Shown here: positions 57,721 through 64,000 of the stretch, in pieces
Position numbering within the stretch: position 1 is the first letter of the stretch
Layout: every line of letters begins with the position of its first letter
Assembly (NCBI RefSeq): GCF_001598695.1
Contig: NZ_BCZK01000008.1
Coordinates: 124,001 to 188,000 of the forward strand
Source: Klebsiella oxytoca NBRC 105695
Lineage (GTDB): Bacteria; Pseudomonadota; Gammaproteobacteria; Enterobacterales; Enterobacteriaceae
Direction of reading: 5' to 3'
DNA: 64,000 nucleotides
Made by a program: the position numbers and the translations under genes
Notes under the pieces: model-generated
Told to the model about the DNA's origin: nothing
What the model saw: only the letters and a program-made list of their open reading frames with translations
Databases searched by the model: none

Positions 57721-60168
57721 TTACTCAGCTATTTTCTTTTTCGCCGCGCGCCTGGCTTTGGTCGCAGCAGCTATCTTTTGGGTTTTCGCCGACGGCTTCT
57801 TCGCTTTCTTCTCGCCTTTTGGCTGAGCGGCCTTCGGCTGGGATTGACCTTTCGGTTTACGGAATGCGCTATCCGGCTCGAAGTTTACCTGCTTACCAGC
57901 CTGGCGGCGACGTCCGGAAGCTTTACCTGCCGCCCCTTTCTTCGCCTTTTCACGCTCGGTCTTACCGACGTTGCGCGGGGCGCGCTCGCTGGAGATAAGC
58001 GAGAAATCAATTTTACGCTCATCCATATTCACCGCTTCAACGCGTACTTCAACGCGATCGCCCAGACGATAGGTTTGACCGCCGGATTCACCGATCAGAC
58101 GCTGTCCTACCTGGTCGAAACGGTAGTAATCGTTATCAAGGGAAGAGACGTGCACCAGACCATCGATAAATAGTTCATCAAGACGTACGAAGAAACCAAA
58201 GCCGGTCACGCTGGCAATCACGCCCTTAAAGACGTTACCGACCTGATCCAACATGAAATCACACTTCAACCAGTCCGAAACATCGCGCGTCGCTTCATCA
58301 GCACGGCGCTCGGTCATCGAACAGTGCGCCCCCAGCTGCAGCATCTCATCCATGCTGTAGTGCCAGCCGCCGGTCTCAGTGCTATTACCTTTATGCCCTT
58401 GCTCTTTCGCCAGTAAATACTTGATCGCGCGATGCAGCGACAGGTCAGGATAGCGGCGAATCGGCGAAGTAAAGTGAGCGTAAGATTGCAGCGCCAGACC
58501 AAAGTGGCCGCGGTTTTCCGGATCGTATACTGCCTGTTTCATCGAGCGCAGCAGCATAGTTTGCAGCATCTCAGCGTCAGGACGGTCGGCGATAGACTGC
58601 AGTAATTGCGCATAGTCGCGCGGCTCCGGCTTGTTGCCGCCAGGCAGCTCAAGCCCCAGCTCTGCAAGAACCGAACGGAATGCGGTAATCGCTTCGGTGC
58701 TTGGTTTGTCATGGATACGGAACAGCGCCGGCTCCTCGGCCTTCTCAACGAAGCGCGCCGCGGAAATGTTCGCCAGGATCATGCACTCTTCAATCAGCTT
58801 GTGCGCGTCGTTACGCTGAGTCTGCTCAATACGTTCAATACGACGTTCAGCATTAAAGATGAATTTAGCTTCTTCACTCTCAAATGAGATACCGCCACGC
58901 TCTTCACGCGCGCCGTCCAGCACTTTGTAGAGGTTGTGTAGCTCTTCAATGTGCTTGACCAGCGGCGCGTACTGTTCACGCAGATCCCGATCGCCCTGCA
59001 GCATATGCCAGACTTTGGTATAGGTCAGACGGGCATGAGAGCTCATCACCGCTTCGTAGAATTTAAAGCCGGTGAGACGGCCCTTAGCCGAAATCGTCAT
59101 TTCACAAACCATACAGAGTCTGTCGACCTGAGGATTCAGTGAGCACAGGCCGTTAGAGAGAACTTCAGGCAGCATGGGAACGACCTGCGACGGGAAGTAG
59201 ACCGAGGTGCCGCGGCTGCGCGCCTCGCCATCCAGCGGCGTACCAGGACGCACGTAGTAGCTCACATCGGCAATCGCCACCCACAGACGCCAGCCGCCGC
59301 CGCGTTTCTTCTCGCAGTACACGGCATCATCAAAGTCACGGGCATCTTCGCCATCAATAGTAACCAGCGGCAGATTACGCAAATCCACGCGACCGGCTTT
59401 CGCTTCTTCCGGTACCTGCTCTTTCAGGCCAGCAACCTGTTTTTCTACTGCTGGCGGCCAGACGTAAGGGATTTCATGGGTGCGCAGGGCCATATCGACC
59501 GCCATGCCGGTACCCATGTTGTCGCCGAGGACCTCAACAATTTTGCCGACCGCTTTGGTGCGCCGGGTTGGACGCTGGGTCAGCTCAACCACCACTACAA
59601 AGCCCATCCTCGCGCCCATGATCTCTTCGGGAGGAATCAGGATATCGAAGCTCAAGCGGCTATCATCAGGCACAACGAAGCCTACGCCCGCTTCGGTAAA
59701 GTAGCGGCCCACAATCTGGCTGGTTTTGGGCACCAGCACGCGGACGATACGCGCTTCCCGGCGGCCTTTACGGTCGGCGCCTAACGGCTGCGCCAGTACC
59801 TGATCGCCGTGAATGCAGGTTTTCATCTGCTCGGACGACAAATAAAGGTCATCTTTACGGCCTTCAACGCGCAGGAAGCCATAACCGTCGCGGTGGCCAA
59901 TAACGGTCCCCTTTAGCAGATCGAGACGTTCCGGCAGCGCATAGCACTGACGACGCGTAAAGACCAGTTGACCATCGCGTTCCATTGCGCGCAGTCTGCG
60001 GCGCAATGCTTCTTGTTGTTCTTCGCCTTCAATATTCAGCTCAATTGCCAGCTCATCTCGGCTGGCCGGTTTTTCACGTTTTGCTAAATGATCGAGGATA
60101 AATTCCCGGCTCGGGATTGGATTAGCGTATTTTTCAGATTCGCGGTCCAGGAAAGGATCTTGTGACAT
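57721..60168 (-). CDS. rnr: Exoribonuclease R
   Basis: A 3'-to-5' processive exonuclease of 815 residues that unwinds structured RNA; it degrades rRNA and tmRNA-tagged messages and is induced by cold and stationary phase. It has an N-terminal helix-turn-helix and cold-shock domains (about 1-220), and an RNB catalytic domain with metal-binding Asp in [12 protein letters not shown]. An S1 domain and a Lys/Arg-rich tail ([20 protein letters not shown]) follow. The start is ATG at complement of 60166-60168. Confidence 0.97.
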   Translation of the reverse strand: MSQDPFLDRESEKYANPIPSREFILDHLAKREKPASRDELAIELNIEGEEQQEALRRRLRAMERDGQLVFTRRQCYALPERLDLLKGTVIGHRDGYGFLRVEGRKDDLYLSSEQMKTCIHGDQVLAQPLGADRKGRREARIVRVLVPKTSQIVGRYFTEAGVGFVVPDDSRLSFDILIPPEEIMGARMGFVVVVELTQRPTRRTKAVGKIVEVLGDNMGTGMAVDMALRTHEIPYVWPPAVEKQVAGLKEQVPEEAKAGRVDLRNLPLVTIDGEDARDFDDAVYCEKKRGGGWRLWVAIADVSYYVRPGTPLDGEARSRGTSVYFPSQVVPMLPEVLSNGLCSLNPQVDRLCMVCEMTISAKGRLTGFKFYEAVMSSHARLTYTKVWHMLQGDRDLREQYAPLVKHIEELHNLYKVLDGAREERGGISFESEEAKFIFNAERRIERIEQTQRNDAHKLIEECMILANISAARFVEKAEEPALFRIHDKPSTEAITAFRSVLAELGLELPGGNKPEPRDYAQLLQSIADRPDAEMLQTMLLRSMKQAVYDPENRGHFGLALQSYAHFTSPIRRYPDLSLHRAIKYLLAKEQGHKGNSTETGGWHYSMDEMLQLGAHCSMTERRADEATRDVSDWLKCDFMLDQVGNVFKGVIASVTGFGFFVRLDELFIDGLVHVSSLDNDYYRFDQVGQRLIGESGGQTYRLGDRVEVRVEAVNMDERKIDFSLISSERAPRNVGKTEREKAKKGAAGKASGRRRQAGKQVNFEPDSAFRKPKGQSQPKAAQPKGEKKAKKPSAKTQKIAAATKARRAAKKKIAE

Positions 60169-60205
60169 GTCGGTTCCTCCGTTGTCATCTCCAGTGAAGT
60201 TTACG

Positions 60206-60631
60206 TCACTCCACCAGTAATAATTTATAAAGCGGTTGATTCTTTTCAACCAAATCGGCCAGCGTGTAGTTATCCAGTTCCTTGAGAAAACTTTGCGCGG
60301 CTTCAGCAAGCGCCTGTTTCAGACGACAGGCGGGCGTAATATGGCAAAATTCACTGCTGCAGTTGACTAAAGAGAGCGGCTCCAGATCGCGAACCACATC
60401 ACCCACGCGAATCATATTTGCCGGTTTCCCCAGACGAATTCCGCCGTTCTTTCCCCGAACCGCCGTCACATAACCCACGCGGCTCAGCTGATTGATTATC
60501 TTAACCATATGATTACGGGAAACGCCGTAAACCTCCGTCACTTCGGAGATACTGGTCATTCTTCCATCCGGCAGCGACGCCATATAAATCAGCGCGCGTA
60601 GTCCGTAATCAGTGAAACTCGTTAACTGCAC
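60206..60631 (-). CDS. nsrR: Nitric-oxide-sensing repressor NsrR
   Basis: An Rrf2-family [2Fe-2S]/[4Fe-4S] regulator of 141 residues. Cysteines 91, 96 and 102 ([12 protein letters not shown]) bind the cluster, which is destroyed by NO. The helix-turn-helix lies around [23 protein letters not shown] start at complement of 60629-60631 as in E. coli; an in-frame TTG further upstream is not needed. It represses ytfE, which lies in this window with a matching site. First gene of nsrR-rnr-rlmB, 37 bases before rnr. Confidence 0.97.
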   Translation of the reverse strand: MQLTSFTDYGLRALIYMASLPDGRMTSISEVTEVYGVSRNHMVKIINQLSRVGYVTAVRGKNGGIRLGKPANMIRVGDVVRDLEPLSLVNCSSEFCHITPACRLKQALAEAAQSFLKELDNYTLADLVEKNQPLYKLLLVE

Positions 60632-60743
60632 AATCAACCTCAGGGAAAAGAAAAACAGAGTGCGTCGGTAGACGTAATTACTATTGATGATAAACCAGCC
60701 AGCGCTCAGGCCGCTAATTTATTTAAATGGGGCGGGCGAACAG

Positions 60744-60771
60744 CAAAAACAAGAGGCGCCTGAACGGCGCC
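60744..60771 (-). terminator. purA terminator
   Basis: GGCGCC-TGAAC-GGCGCC stem, 11 bases past the purA stop codon, followed on the minus strand by TCTTGTTTTTG. It closes purA before the nsrR operon promoter. Confidence 0.6.
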
Positions 60772-60782
60772 CCTGGAGATAA

Positions 60783-62084
<1,302 letters not shown>

Positions 62085-62089
62085 TCAAA

Positions 62090-62117
62090 ATCACCGTTTG
62101 CTTAAAAATGGATTCTA
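62090..62117 (-). promoter_or_regulatory. purA promoter region with possible PurR box
   Basis: TAGAAT (complement of 62112-62117) is a fair -10 element. AAGCAAACGGTGATTT (complement of 62090-62105) matches the left half of the PurR operator (GCAAACG) but the right half poorly. purA is PurR-regulated in E. coli; the assignment here is tentative. Confidence 0.35.
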
Positions 62118-62183
62118 CCATCGCTTTTTCAGAGTTACAGCACTTTTTGCACTCAAAAGACGGTAAATTAGTCTACTTTGCGC

Positions 62184-62381
62184 TCAGCCAATCGTTTTCC
62201 TCAACATGTAGTAGATGACGATGCCGGCAACCACAAGTCCCCCGCCAAAGCGGCGTAATAAATTATCCGGTAGCTGGCTCATCGTGGCGACCATACGGCG
62301 CCATGCGCGGGGATAAAGCAGCGGTCCAAGCCCTTCAAGTACTAAAACCAGCGCCAGTGCCAACCAGATTGTTGAGTTCAT
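62184..62381 (-). CDS. yjeT: Small membrane protein YjeT (DUF2065)
   Basis: A protein of 65 residues with two hydrophobic segments (about 4-22 and 45-60) typical of the DUF2065 family. GLGPLLYPRAWRRMV is its conserved loop. It is found next to hflC-hflK in many gammaproteobacteria and may belong to that complex; the function is unknown. It lies between hflC and purA, as in E. coli. Confidence 0.9.
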   Translation of the reverse strand: MNSTIWLALALVLVLEGLGPLLYPRAWRRMVATMSQLPDNLLRRFGGGLVVAGIVIYYMLRKTIG

Positions 62382-62716
62382 TATTCACCTTTATTTAAAT
62401 GCAGCCAGTACAGCACCAGTCGCTCACTCGCGTTGAGTTGCACTCACTTCACATTCTCCGCTATTTCATCAATGTTATGAACCGGCTTTATGAAACGAAA
62501 TACATAACAACCTGTTTTTTCTTAATTTCAATGATCGATTAGCGTACTAACACCAGAAACGAAGATAATGAATTAAGCGCTGGTTTTATAAATGAAGCAT
62601 TCTCGCAAAACGTAGCATCCGTGGGTTCATTGAATAAAAAACACCGCGGTAATTAATCGCTTTCATCATGTAAAAAAGGCGCCCTGATGGACGCCTTTTT
62701 GCATACTCATTGCTTA
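62382..62716. other. Intergenic region between hflC and yjeT
   Basis: These 335 bases hold the hflC terminator (62672-62700) and an AT-rich stretch (about 62500-62660) that could carry a yjeT-purA promoter. No gene or RNA motif was recognised. Confidence 0.4.
62672..62700 (-). terminator. hflC terminator
   Basis: AAAAAGGCG and CGCCTTTTT form a near-perfect dyad with T/A tracts on both sides, 17 bases past the hflC stop codon. It is a bidirectional-type intrinsic terminator. Confidence 0.8.
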
Positions 62717-63721
62717 TCAGCGAGTCGCTGCCGCTGGAGATTTCATATAGCGGAAGAAATCACTGTCCGGACTGAGAACCATCACGTCCTGATTGCTCTT
62801 GAAGCTGTTCTCGTACGCACGCAGGCTACGGATAAAGGCGTAGAATCCTGGATCCTGACTGAATGCATCAGCAAACAGTTTTGCGGATTCCGCATCGCCT
62901 TCACCGCGCAGGATACGCCCCTGGCGCTCGGCTTCCGCCAGCGTTTTGGTGACTTCATAGTCCGCAGTCGCGCGCAGTTTTTCAGCTTCTTCCTGACCCT
63001 GTGAGCGATGGCGACGAGCTACCGCTTCACGCTCAGCGCGCATACGGTTGTAGATCGCTTCAGACACTTCAGCAGGCAGGTTGATCTGCTTAATACGAAC
63101 GTCGACGACTTCAATACCCAGCGCCGCCATACTGTTCGGGTTGATCACCTGAACCTTACCGTTCGTTTCTGCTTCAACTCGCTCCGCCGCTTTGGCGATT
63201 GCATCATCGGCAGCCGGCGTACTGACTTCATCTTCTGTGCCCGCAGAGCCTGAGTTCAGGGCATCGCGCACTTCCAGGGTCAAACGACCGCGGGAGTCGG
63301 TCACGATGTCTTTCACATCCAGACGACCAATTTCAGAACGCAGACGGTCGGAGAATTTACGCTTCAACAGTACTTCGGCCTGGGAGACGTCACCACCGCC
63401 GGTAGCCAGGTAGTAACGGCTAAAGTCGCTGATGCGCCACTTGATATAGGAGTCAACGATCAGGTCCTTTTTCTCTTTGGTAACAAAGCGGTCGGCCTGA
63501 TTGTCCATCGTCTGAATACGCGCATCGAGCATCTTCACGGATTCAATAAATGGAATCTTGAAGTGAAGGCCAGGCGCATACACCAGCGGTTTGTTTTCAT
63601 CGTCGCGCAGAACTTTACCAAAACGCAGCGTGATACCGCGCTCGCCCTCTTTGACAACAAAGATGGACATATAGAGCACCACCAGCACGATGACAATTAT
63701 CGCGATAACAGATTTACGCAT
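62717..63721 (-). CDS. hflC: FtsH regulator HflC
   Basis: With HflK it forms a large periplasmic cage of SPFH/band-7 proteins around the FtsH protease, controlling access of membrane substrates and of lambda CII. It has 334 residues: a single N-terminal transmembrane helix (about 4-24, IAIIVIVLVVLYMSIFVV), a band-7 domain (about 25-190) and a long coiled-coil rich in Ala/Glu (about 200-290). It starts two bases after hflK. Confidence 0.97.
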   Translation of the reverse strand: MRKSVIAIIVIVLVVLYMSIFVVKEGERGITLRFGKVLRDDENKPLVYAPGLHFKIPFIESVKMLDARIQTMDNQADRFVTKEKKDLIVDSYIKWRISDFSRYYLATGGGDVSQAEVLLKRKFSDRLRSEIGRLDVKDIVTDSRGRLTLEVRDALNSGSAGTEDEVSTPAADDAIAKAAERVEAETNGKVQVINPNSMAALGIEVVDVRIKQINLPAEVSEAIYNRMRAEREAVARRHRSQGQEEAEKLRATADYEVTKTLAEAERQGRILRGEGDAESAKLFADAFSQDPGFYAFIRSLRAYENSFKSNQDVMVLSPDSDFFRYMKSPAAATR

Positions 63722-63723
63722 CG

Positions 63724-64000
63724 TTATTCCCCCTGACGCTGGTAGTCGTTACGCTGCGCGTTGGCGCGGCGTTGGTCCATAATGGTGCCTCCCGTAGAGG
63801 TAGAAGCGTTACTGGCGCTGCTTGAGCTGGATGCAGGCGGCAGACGCAGCAGATCGCTTGCGCCACTGCTATCACTCTTTGCCGCTGGCGCGCCAGCGCC
63901 TTTCAGCATCTGATCCAGAGGCAGAACCATCAGGTTGCTCCCCTTATCGTTAACCAGCACTTTGCGAGTATGGCTCAGCACTTTTTCCATGGTTTCGATA
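63724..64000 (-). CDS. hflK: FtsH regulator HflK (partial, 5' end outside window)
   Basis: Only about the last 92 residues are here; the frame enters from the right edge. The C-terminal part VLVNDKGSNLMVLPLDQMLKG and the final MDQRRANAQRNDYQRQGE match E. coli HflK. The Ser/Ala/Gly-rich linker SSSSSASNASTSTGG is variable between species. It ends two bases before hflC. Confidence 0.95.
   Translation of the reverse strand, partial: IETMEKVLSHTRKVLVNDKGSNLMVLPLDQMLKGAGAPAAKSDSSGASDLLRLPPASSSSSASNASTSTGGTIMDQRRANAQRNDYQRQGE

Noticed and set aside
60169-60309. N-terminal extension of rnr into the nsrR 3' end
   Set aside because: RNase R starts [12 protein letters not shown]; the extension overlaps nsrR and lies before the ribosome-binding site.

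Overview
The window is chromosomal DNA of a Klebsiella/Raoultella-type enterobacterium. Gene order from cybC-tldE-darP through mpl-fbp, the ytf block, rpsF-priB-rpsR-rplI, ula, aidB, rlmB-rnr-nsrR, purA and hflCK is that of the E. coli 95-minute region. The proteins are close to their E. coli homologues as I remember them. Coding GC is high, and there are REP-type palindromes, ERIC-type repeats and accessory metabolic genes not found at this place in E. coli K-12. No tRNA, rRNA, CRISPR array, prophage, transposase or plasmid gene was seen.

Layout. 1-1445 (minus): the promoter-proximal end of an uncharacterised operon (PRD protein, SFCGS protein, DUF4312, DUF4311, running off the left edge). 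Its upstream region holds two CRP-like sites and a perfect 20-bp palindrome. 1851-4272: cybC, tldE, darP. 4801-10491: an accessory three-gene plus-strand operon of a second AdhE, a CoA-acylating semialdehyde dehydrogenase and an iron alcohol dehydrogenase. An exported DUF4432 protein and a GNAT acetyltransferase follow. 12874-15421: mpl and fbp. 15458-20752: a zinc-ribbon membrane protein and the galactofuranose ABC transporter ytfQRT-yjfF. 21156-28532: ppa, the tamA-tamB-ytfP envelope operon and msrA. 28718-41769: paeA, ytfK, ytfJ, cysQ, cpdB, ytfH/qorB, an AraC regulator, ytfF, ytfE, cycA, fklB, ytfB. 41788-46368: a DMT exporter, the ribosomal operon rpsF-priB-rpsR-rplI, yjfY and an MFS transporter. 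46431-53131: the complete L-ascorbate system ulaABCDEF/ulaG/ulaR. 53128-56864: yjfP, bsmA, yjfN, aidB and an unrecognised gene. 56901-64000: rlmB-rnr-nsrR, purA, yjeT and hflC-hflK (hflK cut by the right edge).

Functional links. NsrR (60206-60631) and one of its expected targets, ytfE with a good NsrR-like site, are both here. UlaA/B/C import and phosphorylate ascorbate; UlaG, D, E and F convert it to D-xylulose 5-phosphate; UlaR represses. TamA/TamB form one envelope machine. YtfK, PaeA, MsrA, YtfE, BsmA, YjfN and AidB make this a stress-rich neighbourhood.

The least ordinary parts are the left-edge DUF4311/DUF4312/SFCGS module with its operator region, the accessory alcohol/aldehyde operon whose adhE copy looks like a mosaic made by recombination with the housekeeping adhE, an ERIC relic inside that operon, and a GNAT gene whose last codons are written in a REP element. 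Start codons were chosen from ribosome-binding sites and remembered family lengths; no database search was possible.
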